Assembly (NCBI GenBank): GCA_015056915.1
Contig: SVFK01000004.1
Coordinates: forward strand, 123,476-187,475
Length of the DNA: 64,000 bases
Direction of reading: 5' to 3'
From: Lachnospiraceae bacterium
GTDB lineage: Bacteria; Bacillota; Clostridia; Lachnospirales; Lachnospiraceae
Shown piece by piece: positions 26,457 to 37,355 of this stretch (positions are counted from its first letter, which is position 1; every line of letters begins with the position of its first letter). A program made the position numbers and the translations under genes. Below the pieces are notes generated by a model, which saw only the letters and a list, made by a program, of their open reading frames with translations, ran no database searches and was not told the DNA's origin.

Positions 26457-28697
26457 CTACCACCGACCTTGCTCTTCACACATTTCTGTTATTCGCTTGG
26501 ACAACGCCGAAAAGCGCCTGTTTTCACTGATATTATCAATCATCCCACGCACAGTATCACTACTGCCCAAAATAGTGACACAATTTCTGGCACGGGTGAT
26601 TGCCGTATATAGTAAATTGCGATTGAACAGCATTCGTGGACCTCCCAGCAATGGTAAAAGCACTGCAGGATACTCACTTCCCTGAGATTTATGAATGGTA
26701 ATCGCATAGGATAACTCCAGCTCCTCAAGCAAAGAAAAAGGGTAGGTCACTCTCTTATGTTCATCAAATTCAACAGTCAGTACAGAAGCATTCTCATTAA
26801 TCTCCACAATCCTTCCCATATCACCATTGAACACACCCATTCCCTTATCAATGGGAATTCCGTAACGGCTGACAACCTCCCACTCCAGTTGGTAGTTGTT
26901 CTTAATCTGCATCACCTTATCGCCTTCGCGATAAATAGACTCTCCACTTACATGCTCTCGCTTTCTTGAATCCGGTGGATTGAGATACTGCTGCAAAATA
27001 CCGTTTAAGGTTTCGCATCCCAATGGCCCCTTCCGCATGGGTGTCAGCACCTGAATATCATATGGCGTAGCATTGACATATCTGGGCAGCTTATCTGAAA
27101 TCAACTGTATCATGTGCTTGTATATGACATTGGTGTCGTTTCTCTCAAGCAAGAAGAAATCTCGGGATTTGTTGTCTAATGTAATCTGTTCCCCCTTATT
27201 AATCCGATGCGCATTGACAACAATGTCACTTTTTTCTGCCTGACGGAAAATCTTCTGTAACACTACCATTGGAAACGCCTGACTGCTCATAATATCGCGA
27301 AGCACCTGACCCGGTCCAACACTGGGAAGCTGATCCACGTCTCCTACAAGTATCAGACGAGTACCGGGCACTATTGCCTTCAAAAGTGCTTGAAACAGTT
27401 GAATATCTACCATGGACATTTCGTCTATAATAATCACATCCGCTTCCAGAGGATTCTCTTCATTTCTTTCAAAGCTTACTTTTCTGGTATCCTCATCGGA
27501 CAATGCACTGTTCAACTCCAGCATGCGGTGAATCGTTCTGGCCTCAAAACCGGTTGCTTCCGTCATACGCTTAGCGGCACGACCTGTGGGAGCTGCCAGA
27601 AAAATATCCAGCCCCTCCGACTCAAAATATCTGATAATCATATTGATGGTCGTGGTTTTACCCGTTCCGGGACCACCGGACAAAATAAACAGACCGTTTT
27701 GAATGCACTCCATAACTGCCTGTAGCTGCAAATCATCCAATTCCATGGATAAATCCTTTGCCAACTTCTCCAGTCTTTTATAAATTGCCGCTTCCTGCGA
27801 AGGCAAATTATCCGCCTCACTCATGGAAATATTTAATTCATGAAGCATCCTGGCGCAATTCAATTCCGCATAGTAGTATGTTGCCGCAAAGACACATTCA
27901 CCTTTGATAATCAGTTTCCTGTCCATCATCAGATTTTCTACCTGAGGACGAATATCCTCTACATTCACATTCAGTAGCACATGGGCTCTTTCCAGCAGTA
28001 TATCAATAGGCAGGTAACAGTGTCCCTCTCCTACAGCCTGCAGCAACGTATACAAAATACCGCTTCTGATACGATAATCCGAATCTGTATGAATACCGAT
28101 ATGTGATGCAATTTCATCAGCAATTCGAAATCCCACACCACTAATATCCTCCGCAAGCCTGTAGGGATTCTCCTTCATGATTCCATAAAGCTGCATTCCA
28201 TAGGTATCATATATTTTTACTGCCAGTGTATTGGAAATACCGTATTGCTGGAGGTAGACAAGCGCTTCTCGCAAATCTTTCTTTTCTTCCATCTGTACGG
28301 CAATCTCTCTGGCTTTTCGCTCACTGATTCCTTTGACCTCTGACAATCGCTCCGGCTCCTCCTCGATAATCCGAAAGGTATCATCACCGAATTTTTTGAC
28401 AATGCGTGCCGCCAGTGCCGGTCCCACTCCTTTGACAGCCCCTGATCCCAGATAACGTTCCATGCTGACACTATCCTTAGGCGCCACTGTTTGGTAGGAA
28501 CTGATTTTAAACTGACTACCGTATACAGGATGCTCCACATACTGCCCTTCCGCAGAAATATTTTCGCCCTGGGTCAGCCCCTTACACATTCCCACACAGG
28601 TGATTTCCTCACCCTCCTGCACTAAATTCATGACTGTATATCCGTTTTCCTGATTTTGAAAAACTATATGTTCTACATATCCGTTTACTGTTTCCAT
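26457..28697 (-). CDS. recD2: RecD2-type ATP-dependent DNA helicase
   Basis: A 746-residue superfamily 1B 5'-3' helicase. The N-terminal third has an OB-like segment and helix-hairpin-helix repeats (SGAVKGVGPALAARIVKKFG). The motor follows with Walker A LSGGPGTGKTTTINMI near residue 345, Walker B VIIIDEMSMVD near 425, the motif III region GDVDQLPSVGPG, and the motif VI region YTAITRARNCVTIL near the end. RecD2 works outside RecBCD in repair and replication restart. GGAG precedes the ATG. It is likely co-transcribed with comF, 49 bases downstream. Confidence 0.95.
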   Translation of the reverse strand: METVNGYVEHIVFQNQENGYTVMNLVQEGEEITCVGMCKGLTQGENISAEGQYVEHPVYGSQFKISSYQTVAPKDSVSMERYLGSGAVKGVGPALAARIVKKFGDDTFRIIEEEPERLSEVKGISERKAREIAVQMEEKKDLREALVYLQQYGISNTLAVKIYDTYGMQLYGIMKENPYRLAEDISGVGFRIADEIASHIGIHTDSDYRIRSGILYTLLQAVGEGHCYLPIDILLERAHVLLNVNVEDIRPQVENLMMDRKLIIKGECVFAATYYYAELNCARMLHELNISMSEADNLPSQEAAIYKRLEKLAKDLSMELDDLQLQAVMECIQNGLFILSGGPGTGKTTTINMIIRYFESEGLDIFLAAPTGRAAKRMTEATGFEARTIHRMLELNSALSDEDTRKVSFERNEENPLEADVIIIDEMSMVDIQLFQALLKAIVPGTRLILVGDVDQLPSVGPGQVLRDIMSSQAFPMVVLQKIFRQAEKSDIVVNAHRINKGEQITLDNKSRDFFLLERNDTNVIYKHMIQLISDKLPRYVNATPYDIQVLTPMRKGPLGCETLNGILQQYLNPPDSRKREHVSGESIYREGDKVMQIKNNYQLEWEVVSRYGIPIDKGMGVFNGDMGRIVEINENASVLTVEFDEHKRVTYPFSLLEELELSYAITIHKSQGSEYPAVLLPLLGGPRMLFNRNLLYTAITRARNCVTILGSSDTVRGMIDNISENRRFSALSKRITEMCEEQGRW

Positions 28698-28729
28698 ATT
28701 TATACTATCTCCATCAAGGTCTCATATAG

Positions 28730-28757
28730 CAAAAAAGCTGCTATAGAAACAGCAGCT
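28730..28757 (-). terminator. Terminator of the flagellar rod genes
   Basis: AGCTGCT (28736-28742) and AGCAGCT (28751-28757) form a stem which on the minus strand is followed by TTTTTTG, just after the flgJ-like stop at 28764. Confidence 0.85.
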
Positions 28758-28763
28758 TAATGT

Positions 28764-29117
28764 TTATACATCCAGACCATAATTTCTTCTCATCTGCTCG
28801 TAAAGCATCTGTGCCAGTCCAAGACTGTTCTGCTCCGTGGAATCTGCCGCAATATTTTGAATCATTTGGTCTTTATAATAATCTAACATGGTACTGGTGG
28901 AGCCTGAGGATACCTCGCTTTTCGGAATCGTCTTCATCATCTCCTTAAACATCTGTTCCATAAAGTATGCCTCAAATTGCTTACAGGCATCCATCAGCTC
29001 CTCGTCTGTGGCCTGAGAATAATCTTTGTCCAATTCATTTTCCAGTTTGGAAGCTGTCTGGTTGGAAGCAGACGTATATATATCATTGTATAGTGAGGAA
29101 ATTCCACCGATATCCAT
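28764..29117 (-). CDS. FlgJ-type rod-binding protein (N-terminal domain only)
   Basis: A 117-residue protein matching the rod-binding domain of FlgJ: ELMDACKQFEAYFMEQMFKE, MMKTIPKS, then MLDYYKDQMIQNIA. Many Firmicutes carry this domain without the muramidase half found in enterobacteria. It should help assemble the flagellar rod. It is the last gene of the mbl-flagellar group and is separated from flgG by a block of palindromic repeats. Confidence 0.88.
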   Translation of the reverse strand: MDIGGISSLYNDIYTSASNQTASKLENELDKDYSQATDEELMDACKQFEAYFMEQMFKEMMKTIPKSEVSSGSTSTMLDYYKDQMIQNIAADSTEQNSLGLAQMLYEQMRRNYGLDV

Positions 29118-29162
29118 TTATGTACCTCGCTTTCTCTTTTGCTACGGCAAAGACGCGACTCT

Positions 29163-29341
29163 TTCGCCTTGCTATACATAATCTGCGGAGCAGATTATGG
29201 CTCGCCTTGCCGCGAATCCTTCGCCTTGCTATACATAATCTGCGGAGCAGATTATGTATGACGGGCATTCGCCCTATGCCACCATAACTGCAAGCTTCGT
29301 TTTGCGAGCAAGCTCGCCACTCAGCTTGCAGTTATGGTGGC
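29163..29341. repeat. REP-like palindromic repeat cluster
   Basis: Two identical 37-base direct copies (29163-29199 and 29220-29256) each contain the palindrome CATAATCTGC-GGA-GCAGATTATG. The second extends to 13 bp per arm (29231-29259). A third, larger hairpin has 18-bp perfect arms (29278-29295 and 29324-29341) with a nested GCGAGC-AA-GCTCGC stem. The cluster fills the gap between the flgG-type and flgJ-type genes, which is otherwise unusually long for a flagellar operon. It could act as an mRNA stabiliser, a partial terminator or a mobile REP-type element. Confidence 0.9.
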
Positions 29342-29351
29342 GCAAGGCTCA

Positions 29352-30167
29352 TTACCTACGCAAATTATTAGCCTGTTGGAGCATTTCGTCGGAGGCAGTG
29401 ATTGCCTTGGAGTTTAATTCGTACGCACGCTGTGCTACGATCATATTAACCATTTCATCTACAACCTGTACATTGGAGCCTTCCAGATAACCCTGAATAA
29501 CGCTGGACCTTTCTACATTCGGGTTGGTCGCTTCATTGAGGGGCTGTCCACTTGCTGCAGACTGCTGATAAAGACTTTCTGCCAGCTTCTCCAAACCGTT
29601 TGGATTATTAAACTGATATACACCGATTGTAATACCCATAGGCTGAGCATTATTCTGTTCATCAGGATAGCAAAGCTCACCGTCATTATTAACAGTAATC
29701 TGGCTGATAACATATTCCTCACTTAACACAATAGGCTTACCGGTGGAATCCAGTACCGGAAGTCCTTCTGAGGTTGCCAGCATATTACCGTTTGTAGCCA
29801 AAGTGAATTTAAAATTACCGTTTCTGGTATAGTATGTATTGCCATCGCCGCCTTGAACAGCAAAGAAACCCTTACCGTCAATAGCAAATGCCGTATCACT
29901 TTCATTTGCAATCAGACTACCCTGTGAGAATACAGATGTAATAGATGCATTGCGAACACCAAGACCAACCTGTGCACTACTGGGCTTTTCTTCGCCGTTT
30001 GCAGAGGTGGTTCTGGACTGTATATTTTGATATAAGAGGCTCTTAAACTCATTTACCTGTGTCTTATATCCATTTGTATTGACATTTGCCAGATTATTGG
30101 CAATGGTATCAACATTTGTCTGTTGCGCAATCATTCCGGTTGCCGCTGTCCATAAGCTTCTTACCAT
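29352..30167 (-). CDS. flgG: Flagellar basal-body rod protein FlgG (FlhP position)
   Basis: A 271-residue distal rod protein. The N-terminal signature VRSLWTAATGMIAQQTNVDT and NNLANVNTNGYKTQVNEFKS marks the FlgG group, and the C-terminal coiled part ends in the conserved MVNMIVAQRAYELNSKAITA. These ends form the helical rod bundle. The place in the order mbl, FlhO-like, FlhP-like matches Bacillus. It probably starts within a shared transcript with the gene upstream. Confidence 0.9.
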   Translation of the reverse strand: MVRSLWTAATGMIAQQTNVDTIANNLANVNTNGYKTQVNEFKSLLYQNIQSRTTSANGEEKPSSAQVGLGVRNASITSVFSQGSLIANESDTAFAIDGKGFFAVQGGDGNTYYTRNGNFKFTLATNGNMLATSEGLPVLDSTGKPIVLSEEYVISQITVNNDGELCYPDEQNNAQPMGITIGVYQFNNPNGLEKLAESLYQQSAASGQPLNEATNPNVERSSVIQGYLEGSNVQVVDEMVNMIVAQRAYELNSKAITASDEMLQQANNLRR

Positions 30168-30270
30168 ATTTCCAACCTTTCCACACCCTAATTACCTTTT
30201 CGTATTCAGGATACCTTTGTATATTATACTAAAGTCTGCTCAAACACATTTTCTCAAATCAACCCTTACC

Positions 30271-31050
30271 TTATCTCAATCGGCCCAGCTGATTCACTGC
30301 AATATCCAAGGTGTCATCATAAGCCTGTACAATTTTCTGATTGGTTTCATAGGCACGGGTAATGGAAATCATATTTACCATCTCAGACACAATCTGCACA
30401 TTGGCCATTTCCAGATAGCCCGAGTTGATTGTCGCATCAGACTGGGTCAATTCTGCGCCCTCTATCGCCTCAAAATATGTCTCTCCGTATTTCTCCAGAT
30501 AGTCGTAATTTTCAAAATCAACCACTTGAATCCGGGCTATATTTTCACCGTTTTGAGATATCGTTCCGTCTGTATCAATGGAAGAATCCGTTAAGGTATC
30601 CAACTGAATACGGCGGTTTTGGGTATCCAGAACATAGTCGCCTTCCTGGGTCACCAGATAACCGTCCTTATTCAAGGTAAACTGTCCGGCGCGAGTGTAC
30701 TTGGTACTGGTTTCTCCCGCCTTATTGGTAAATTCTATTGCGAAAAATCCCTCTCCGGAAAGAGCCAAATCATAAGTATTATTGGTGATTCTAAAAGAGC
30801 CCTGTGAATAATCGGTATAATTTTCTCCTATCTTGACACCGGGATTCTTCACACCGATAGATTGTACATTGCTCAGTCCAACAGAGGCATCCTTAATCTT
30901 AACCGTAAGCACATCATTAAAGGACTGGCTTGTAGCGCCTTCTTTTTTAAAACCTACTGTGGAGGCATTGGCAAGGTTGTTGGTCATAATGTCCATTCTA
31001 TTCTGTTCATTCAGCATACCTGTATATGCAGTATATAAACCCTTTACCAT
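30271..31050 (-). CDS. Flagellar hook-basal body protein (FlgF/FlhO type)
   Basis: A 259-residue rod-family protein. It begins VKGLYTAYTGMLNEQNRMDI and NNLANASTVGFKKEGATS and ends with the family C-terminus EMVNMISITRAYETNQKIVQ. The middle carries the beta domain GEGFFAIEF. The N-terminus is closer to FlgF/FlhO than to FlgG. It lies 32 bases downstream of mbl and 103 bases upstream of flgG. It forms part of the rod between membrane ring and hook. Confidence 0.88.
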   Translation of the reverse strand: MVKGLYTAYTGMLNEQNRMDIMTNNLANASTVGFKKEGATSQSFNDVLTVKIKDASVGLSNVQSIGVKNPGVKIGENYTDYSQGSFRITNNTYDLALSGEGFFAIEFTNKAGETSTKYTRAGQFTLNKDGYLVTQEGDYVLDTQNRRIQLDTLTDSSIDTDGTISQNGENIARIQVVDFENYDYLEKYGETYFEAIEGAELTQSDATINSGYLEMANVQIVSEMVNMISITRAYETNQKIVQAYDDTLDIAVNQLGRLR

Positions 31051-31082
31051 ATGCTCACTCCTTCTTTTGTAGTTTTCTCTTA

Positions 31083-32072
31083 TTATTCACGGTAACCTGC
31101 CAAAAATTCTACGTACTTACCGGTTCCCACAGCAACTGCAGTCATGGGATCTTCAGCGGTCATGGTATTAATACCTGTCTTGGCAGAAATCAAATCCTCC
31201 AAGCCACGAAGCAGGCTTCCACCGCCGGTCAGCACAATACCTCTGTCCGCAATATCAGCTGCAAGCTCAGGGGGTGTCTTCTCCAATACGCTGTGAATGG
31301 TCTCAACAATCTGTGCTGTGGTTTCACGCAAAGCTTCCTCGGTCTCTTCGGATGATACCTTTACCGTCTTCGGCAAACCGGTTACCAGATTACGACCTCT
31401 GACATCCATATAATCAACCTCAGGTCTCTTGTATGCGGAACCGATTTTAATCTTCAAATCTTCTGCAGTTCTCTCACCAATCAGAAGATTATGTTTCTTA
31501 CGCATGTAACGCACGATTGCCTCATCAAAATCATCACCGGCAATCTTAATGGAAGCACTGACAACAGTACCGCCCAAGGAAATAACTGCAATATCAGATG
31601 TACCACCGCCGATATCAACAATCATATTACCGCAGGGCTTGGAAATATCAATACCTGCACCAATAGCTGCCGCAATAGGCTCCTCAATAATGGAAACCTC
31701 ACGGGCACCTGCCTGATAAGTAGCATCCTCTACCGCCTTCTTTTCTACCTCTGTAACTCCGCTGGGCACACATACCGCAATGCGAGGCTTACGGAAGGTT
31801 CTCTTACCAAGAGCCTTCTGAATGAAATATTTCATCATCTTCTCTGTAACGGTATAATCAGAAATTACACCCTGACGTAACGGTCTTACCGCTACAATAT
31901 TACCGGGAGTTCTACCAAGCATCAGACGGGCATCCTCTCCGATTGCTTTAATCTTATTGGTATCTCTGTCAAAAGCAACCACAGACGGCTCCTTTAAAAC
32001 AACTCCCTTTCCTCTGATGTAAACAAGTATACTTGCTGTACCTAAATCAATTCCAATATCTGTGCACTGCAT
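31083..32072 (-). CDS. mbl: MreB-like cell-shape protein Mbl
   Basis: A 329-residue actin-like ATPase. It shows phosphate 1 DIGIDLGTASILVYIRGKG, the connect region, phosphate 2 MIVDIGGGTSDIAVISLGG and the adenosine motif GIVLTGGGSLLRGLEDLIS. MreB-family filaments guide lateral wall synthesis. Placement directly before the two rod genes is the Bacillus mbl-flhO-flhP order, which is why I call it Mbl and not MreB; no mreC/mreD follow. An AAAGGGG ribosome site precedes the ATG. Confidence 0.92.
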   Translation of the reverse strand: MQCTDIGIDLGTASILVYIRGKGVVLKEPSVVAFDRDTNKIKAIGEDARLMLGRTPGNIVAVRPLRQGVISDYTVTEKMMKYFIQKALGKRTFRKPRIAVCVPSGVTEVEKKAVEDATYQAGAREVSIIEEPIAAAIGAGIDISKPCGNMIVDIGGGTSDIAVISLGGTVVSASIKIAGDDFDEAIVRYMRKKHNLLIGERTAEDLKIKIGSAYKRPEVDYMDVRGRNLVTGLPKTVKVSSEETEEALRETTAQIVETIHSVLEKTPPELAADIADRGIVLTGGGSLLRGLEDLISAKTGINTMTAEDPMTAVAVGTGKYVEFLAGYRE

Positions 32073-32373
32073 AAATTTATACCCCTTTCTGATGGTATCT
32101 ATAAAATGCGAAAATTAAAATTTCCGTTTTTCTTATTCTTGACGACTTACATTCTTTTAGTCATACATAATACATTATAACTGAAAAATTTCAATTTTCA
32201 TAGGGGAATAATAAATTTTTGCAAATTTTATTGTTTCTTAAGCCTCTGCCCTTTTTCGCAAATAAAACAGGACGAATAAAGACAGAACAGTTCCTTCTGC
32301 TATCCTTATTGCGTCCTTGCTTTTATCTTTTGAATTTTATTGTGTGTACATATATATCGGACAGAAACGCCTT
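32073..32373. other. AT-rich intergenic region between uvrA and mbl
   Basis: About 300 bases with no gene. On the minus strand a TATAAT lies at 32174-32179 without a convincing -35 box; it is a possible mbl promoter. I see no strong terminator for uvrA and no riboswitch-like structure. Confidence 0.5.
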
Positions 32374-35232
32374 TTACTTTATATCACGCTCCAGCATTTT
32401 TTTCACATAGTGTCCGGTATATGATTTCTTTACTTTAACGATTTCTTCCGGTGTACCCTTGGCAATGACAGTTCCGCCCTTGTCGCCGCCCTCCGGTCCG
32501 ATGTCTATAATATAATCCGCCGTCTTGATAACATCCAGATTGTGCTCAATTACCACCACGGTATTGCCGCCATCCGCCAAGCGATGGAGAATCTCTACCA
32601 GCTTGTGCACATCTGCAAAATGAAGTCCTGTGGTGGGCTCATCCAGAATATAAATAGTCTTACCGGTACTCCTTTTACTAAGCTCCGTAGCCAGCTTGAT
32701 ACGCTGCGCCTCGCCGCCGGAAAGCGTAGTGGAAGGCTGACCCAGCTTCACATAGGAAAGCCCCACATCATACAGTGTCTCTATCTTGCGACGAATGTAC
32801 GGTACGTTTTCAAAGAAGCCAAGTGCCTCCTCCACAGTCATATCCAATACATCAAAAATGCTCTTACCCTTGTATTTGACATCCAATGTCTCGCGATTGT
32901 AACGCTTGCCGCCGCAGACCTCACAAGGTACATATACATCTGGAAGAAAATGCATCTCGATTTTCAGAATACCGTCTCCGGAGCAGGCCTCACAACGTCC
33001 ACCCTTCACATTGAAGCTGAAACGTCCTTTTCCATAGCCCTTAGCCTTGGCATCCGCCGTAGAAGCGAATAAATCTCTGATTTGATCAAAGACTCCTGTA
33101 TAAGTCGCCGGATTGGAGCGCGGGGTACGTCCGATTGGAGACTGGTCAATATCAATGACCTTGTCAAGCTGCTCTACCCCCAAAATATCCTTATGTTTGC
33201 CGGGGATACATCTTGCCCTGTTCAAATCTCTTGCCAAACGCTTATGCAAAATCTCATTGACAAGGGAGCTTTTCCCAGAACCTGACACACCTGTCACACA
33301 AGTCATCACACCCAGCGGAATTTCCACATCAATATTCTTTAAATTATTTTCCTGCGCCCCCAAAACCTTCAGGTAACCTGAAGGCTTTCTGCGTTTGTCA
33401 GGAACAGGAATGCGTAGCTCACCGCTCAAATATTTACCGGTAACAGACTCCGGCACTTGCATAATTTCTTCTGCAGTACCGCATGCCACCACTTCACCAC
33501 CGTGAGAGCCTGCGCCGGGACCAATATCTACCACATAGTCGGCAGCCAGCATAGTATCCTCATCATGCTCCACCACAATCAGGGTATTGCCCAAATCCCG
33601 CAGATGCTTTAAAGTAGCTAATAATTTATCATTATCTCGCTGATGCAGACCGATACTGGGCTCATCCAAAATATAGCATACGCCTACCAGACCGGAACCA
33701 ATCTGTGTTGCCAGACGGATACGCTGGGCTTCACCACCGGAGAGAGATGACGTACCACGGGCAAGAGACAGATACTCCAGGCCCACCGCCACCAGGAAGC
33801 CCACTCTGGCGCGAATCTCCTTCAGAATCTGTTTCCCGATAAACTGCTGCTGTTCCGTAAGCTCCATCTTCTCCAGAAAATCCTTCAATTCCCGAATAGA
33901 CATTGCCGTTATCTCATAAATATTCTTATCGCAGACTGTCACCGCAAGAGATTCCTTTTTCAGACGCATTCCCTTACATTCCTTACAGGGGGTAATGCGC
34001 ATAAAAGTTTCATACTCCTGCTTCATGGTCTCGGAGAAGGTTTCTTTATATCTGCGCTCCACATTCTTAATTAAGCCTTCAAAGGCAACCGGATAAACAC
34101 CGCGTCCACGCTGTCCTGTATAATGAACCTCGACTTCTTTTCCATCCGTACCGTAGAGAAGAATATTCTGAACCTTCTCCGGGTAGTCGCCAAAGGGCGT
34201 ATCCAAATCAAACTGATATTCCTTACAAAGCGCCCGCAGAATCGCATTGGTAAAGCTGGTCTTGTCCATACAGGACTGCCATCCCATCACCGCAATGGCA
34301 CCTTCATTAATACTAAGCCCTTTATCCGGAACCATCAGGTCAACATCAAATTCCATCTTATAACCCAGACCAAAACACTCCGGGCAGGCACCAAAAGGAT
34401 TGTTGAAGGAAAAGCTTCTGGGCTCCACCTCACTGATGCTGATACCGCAATCAGGACAAGAAAAGCTCTGGCTAAAATTCACAGGCTCACCACCGATAAC
34501 ATCCACCACCAGCAATCCTTCTGCCAACTCCAGCACATTTTCAATAGAGTCTGTCAGACGACGTTCAATCCCTTCCTTTACTACCAGACGATCCACCACA
34601 ATATCAATATTATGCTTGATATTCTTATCCAGACTGATTTCTTCAGTCAGCTCATACATACTTCCGTCAATGCGCACACGCACATAACCGCTTCTCTTAG
34701 CACGATCCAACACCTTCACATGCTCACCCTTTCGCCCACGGACAACCGGTGCCAACAGCTGAATACGAGTGCCTTCTCCCAGCTCCATAATCTGGTCCAC
34801 CATTTGATCTACGCTCTGCTTGGCAATCACTCGCCCACACTTCGGACAATGGGGAATACCGATTCTGGCATACAGCAAACGGAAATAATCGTAAATCTCC
34901 GTCACTGTACCCACAGTAGAACGAGGGTTACGGTTGGTTGATTTCTGGTCAATAGAAATAGCCGGTGACAGACCGTCAATACGCTCCACATTGGGCTTCT
35001 CCATTTGTCCCAAGAACTGTCTGGCATAGGAGGACAAGGACTCCATGTATCTTCGCTGCCCTTCTGCATATATGGTATCAAACGCCAACGAAGACTTTCC
35101 GGAACCTGACATTCCTGTCAGAACCACCAACTCGTTTCTGGGAATATCCACATTGATACTTTTCAAATTATGCTCACATGCACCACGCACCTTAATATAC
35201 TCCCGCGGGCGCATCTTCTTTATTTCTTCCAT
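32374..35232 (-). CDS. uvrA: Excinuclease ABC subunit A
   Basis: A 952-residue damage-recognition ATPase of nucleotide excision repair. Two ABC modules are visible: Walker [19 protein letters not shown] and [17 protein letters not shown], signatures [14 protein letters not shown] and [14 protein letters not shown], and Walker [13 protein letters not shown] and [12 protein letters not shown]. Zinc sites include CPDCGIS...CPECFGLG and CEACSGDG...CEVCGGKR. It follows uvrB by 30 bases, so uvrB and uvrA are one operon. A GAGGAG ribosome site precedes the ATG. Confidence 0.98.
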   Translation of the reverse strand: MEEIKKMRPREYIKVRGACEHNLKSINVDIPRNELVVLTGMSGSGKSSLAFDTIYAEGQRRYMESLSSYARQFLGQMEKPNVERIDGLSPAISIDQKSTNRNPRSTVGTVTEIYDYFRLLYARIGIPHCPKCGRVIAKQSVDQMVDQIMELGEGTRIQLLAPVVRGRKGEHVKVLDRAKRSGYVRVRIDGSMYELTEEISLDKNIKHNIDIVVDRLVVKEGIERRLTDSIENVLELAEGLLVVDVIGGEPVNFSQSFSCPDCGISISEVEPRSFSFNNPFGACPECFGLGYKMEFDVDLMVPDKGLSINEGAIAVMGWQSCMDKTSFTNAILRALCKEYQFDLDTPFGDYPEKVQNILLYGTDGKEVEVHYTGQRGRGVYPVAFEGLIKNVERRYKETFSETMKQEYETFMRITPCKECKGMRLKKESLAVTVCDKNIYEITAMSIRELKDFLEKMELTEQQQFIGKQILKEIRARVGFLVAVGLEYLSLARGTSSLSGGEAQRIRLATQIGSGLVGVCYILDEPSIGLHQRDNDKLLATLKHLRDLGNTLIVVEHDEDTMLAADYVVDIGPGAGSHGGEVVACGTAEEIMQVPESVTGKYLSGELRIPVPDKRRKPSGYLKVLGAQENNLKNIDVEIPLGVMTCVTGVSGSGKSSLVNEILHKRLARDLNRARCIPGKHKDILGVEQLDKVIDIDQSPIGRTPRSNPATYTGVFDQIRDLFASTADAKAKGYGKGRFSFNVKGGRCEACSGDGILKIEMHFLPDVYVPCEVCGGKRYNRETLDVKYKGKSIFDVLDMTVEEALGFFENVPYIRRKIETLYDVGLSYVKLGQPSTTLSGGEAQRIKLATELSKRSTGKTIYILDEPTTGLHFADVHKLVEILHRLADGGNTVVVIEHNLDVIKTADYIIDIGPEGGDKGGTVIAKGTPEEIVKVKKSYTGHYVKKMLERDIK

Positions 35233-35262
35233 TCGTACTCCTCTTTTCCCTATAATTAATTA

Positions 35263-37269
35263 CTAATCATCCAACTCATTCAGTTTCTGCTTCAACTCAA
35301 GCATCTTATCACGCAATTCTGCTGCCGCCTCGAAATTCAGGTCCGCTGCTGCCTTCTGCATCTTCTTCTGAACGTCCGCAATCAGCTTCTCCAATTCCTT
35401 GCGATTCATGGATTCCGGATCCTTCTCGAAGCGCAATTCTTCCTCGGCAATTACCTTGGAAATACTAATCAGATCCCTGACTGCCTTTTTAATGGTCTGA
35501 GGCGTAATGCCATGCTCCTCATTATATTTCATCTGAATCTCACGTCGACGGTTAGTTTCCTCCAAAGCCACGCGCATGGAATCCGTAACAGTATCCGCAT
35601 ACATAATAACATGTCCCTCTGCGTTTCGCGCCGCACGGCCAATGGTCTGAATCAAAGATGTGGCACTTCGCAGGAAGCCCTCCTTGTCCGCATCCAGAAT
35701 CGCCACCAGCGAAATCTCAGGAATATCAAGACCCTCTCGGAGCAGATTAATACCTACCAACACATCAAACACATCCAGACGCATGTCGCGAATAATCTCC
35801 GCCCGTTCCAAGGTATCAATATCGGAATGGAGGTATTTTACACGGATTCCCACTTCCTTCATGTAATCCGTTAAATCCTCCGCCATCCGCTTAGTAAGCG
35901 TGGTAATCAATACTTTATTATGCTTCTCAATCTCCTTATTAACCGCTCCAATCAAATCATCAATCTGACCCTCCACAGGGCGAACGTCCACCTCGGGATC
36001 AAGCAACCCTGTAGGACGAATGATTTGCTCTGTACGGAGAAGCTCATGGTTCTCCTCATATTCGGAAGGAGTCGCAGACACAAACATCATCTGGTCGATA
36101 TGGGACTCAAACTCCTCAAAATTCAAAGGACGGTTATCCAAAGCAGAGGGCAGTCGAAAACCGTACTCCACCAGCGTGGTCTTACGGGAACGGTCTCCTG
36201 CGTACATACCCCGAATCTGAGGTATCGTCATATGGGACTCGTCTATAATAATCAGAAAATCATCCCGGAAGAAATCCATTAATGTCATGGGTGGTGCTCC
36301 CGCCGGCATACCATTCAAATGTCTGGAGTAATTCTCAATACCGGAGCAAAAGCCTGTCTCCCGCAGCATCTCCACATCAAAATTAGTACGCTCTGCAATA
36401 CGCTGCGCCTCTATCAGCTTATCCTCTCCCTTGAAATAACGTACTCTTTCCTCCATCTCCTTTTCAATATTGTCGCAGGCAGCCTTGATTTTCTCCTGCG
36501 ATACCACATAATGAGATGCCGGGAAAATAGCAATATGATTCAATGTAGCATGAAGCTTGCCGGTAAGAGGTTCCACCTCCGCAATTCTGTCAATCTCATC
36601 TCCAAAAAACTCAATCCGAATCAAATAGTCGCCACCCTGTGCCGGATATACCTCCACCACATCACCACGCACGCGGAAGGTACCACGGGACATATCCATG
36701 TCATTGCGGTTGTACTGAATCGCCACAAGCTCCCGCAACACCTGATCCCTATCCTTAGTCATGCCGGGGCGTAATGACACAATCATATCCTGATATTCAT
36801 CCGGGCTTCCCAAGCCATAGATACAGGACACACTGGCCACCACAATAACATCCTTTCGCTCCGTCAGGGATGCCGTGGCCGACAGGCGGAGCTTGTCAAT
36901 TTCATCATTTATCGAAGAATCCTTGGCAATATACGTATCCGAAGAGGGCACATAAGCCTCCGGCTGATAATAATCGTAGTAGGATACAAAGTACTCGACT
37001 GCGTTCTCAGGAAAGAACTCTTTAAATTCTCCGTAAAGCTGTCCTGCCAATGTTTTATTGTGCGCTATGACCAAAGTTGGCTTATTCAGCGCTGCAATCA
37101 CATTTGCCATGGTAAAGGTCTTACCGGAACCGGTAACGCCAAGCAGGGTCTGAAACTGATTACCCTGTTTGAAACCTTCCACCAGTTCCGCGATAGCCTG
37201 TGGCTGGTCACCGGTGGGTTTATATTCGGAATGTAATATAAATTTTGAAGTATTCTCTGAATGATTCAT
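35263..37269 (-). CDS. uvrB: Excinuclease ABC subunit B
   Basis: A 668-residue helicase-like protein that verifies damage with UvrA and guides UvrC. It has Walker [18 protein letters not shown], the beta-hairpin [20 protein letters not shown], Walker [11 protein letters not shown], motif [23 protein letters not shown] and [19 protein letters not shown], and the C-terminal UvrB/C domain ending [17 protein letters not shown]. The frame is open to 37305, but the ATG at 37269 follows AAAGGAGG at 7 bases and fits the usual length. A possible SOS site overlaps the terminator hairpin upstream. Confidence 0.98.
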   Translation of the reverse strand: MNHSENTSKFILHSEYKPTGDQPQAIAELVEGFKQGNQFQTLLGVTGSGKTFTMANVIAALNKPTLVIAHNKTLAGQLYGEFKEFFPENAVEYFVSYYDYYQPEAYVPSSDTYIAKDSSINDEIDKLRLSATASLTERKDVIVVASVSCIYGLGSPDEYQDMIVSLRPGMTKDRDQVLRELVAIQYNRNDMDMSRGTFRVRGDVVEVYPAQGGDYLIRIEFFGDEIDRIAEVEPLTGKLHATLNHIAIFPASHYVVSQEKIKAACDNIEKEMEERVRYFKGEDKLIEAQRIAERTNFDVEMLRETGFCSGIENYSRHLNGMPAGAPPMTLMDFFRDDFLIIIDESHMTIPQIRGMYAGDRSRKTTLVEYGFRLPSALDNRPLNFEEFESHIDQMMFVSATPSEYEENHELLRTEQIIRPTGLLDPEVDVRPVEGQIDDLIGAVNKEIEKHNKVLITTLTKRMAEDLTDYMKEVGIRVKYLHSDIDTLERAEIIRDMRLDVFDVLVGINLLREGLDIPEISLVAILDADKEGFLRSATSLIQTIGRAARNAEGHVIMYADTVTDSMRVALEETNRRREIQMKYNEEHGITPQTIKKAVRDLISISKVIAEEELRFEKDPESMNRKELEKLIADVQKKMQKAAADLNFEAAAELRDKMLELKQKLNELDD

Positions 37270-37326
37270 GAAAGTGCCTCCTTTGTGAACGCACATAATA
37301 TTCATAGTATTTCAATAACTGAATTG

Positions 37327-37355
37327 ATTATAGCAGAATATATATAAAAAGTACA
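37327..37355 (-). promoter_or_regulatory. Probable uvrB promoter
   Basis: A TATAAT -10 box (37327-37332, minus) has TGTACT 17 bases upstream (37350-37355), overlapping the arm of the terminator hairpin. The -35 match is weak, which would fit a regulated promoter. Confidence 0.45.

Noticed and set aside
29163..29256. CRISPR array
   Set aside because: There are only two copies of the 37-mer, with a 20-base spacer and strong palindromes, no cas genes, and placement inside a flagellar gene group.
34123..34941. Plus-strand open frame of 272 codons
   Set aside because: Antisense to uvrA, whose domains are complete.
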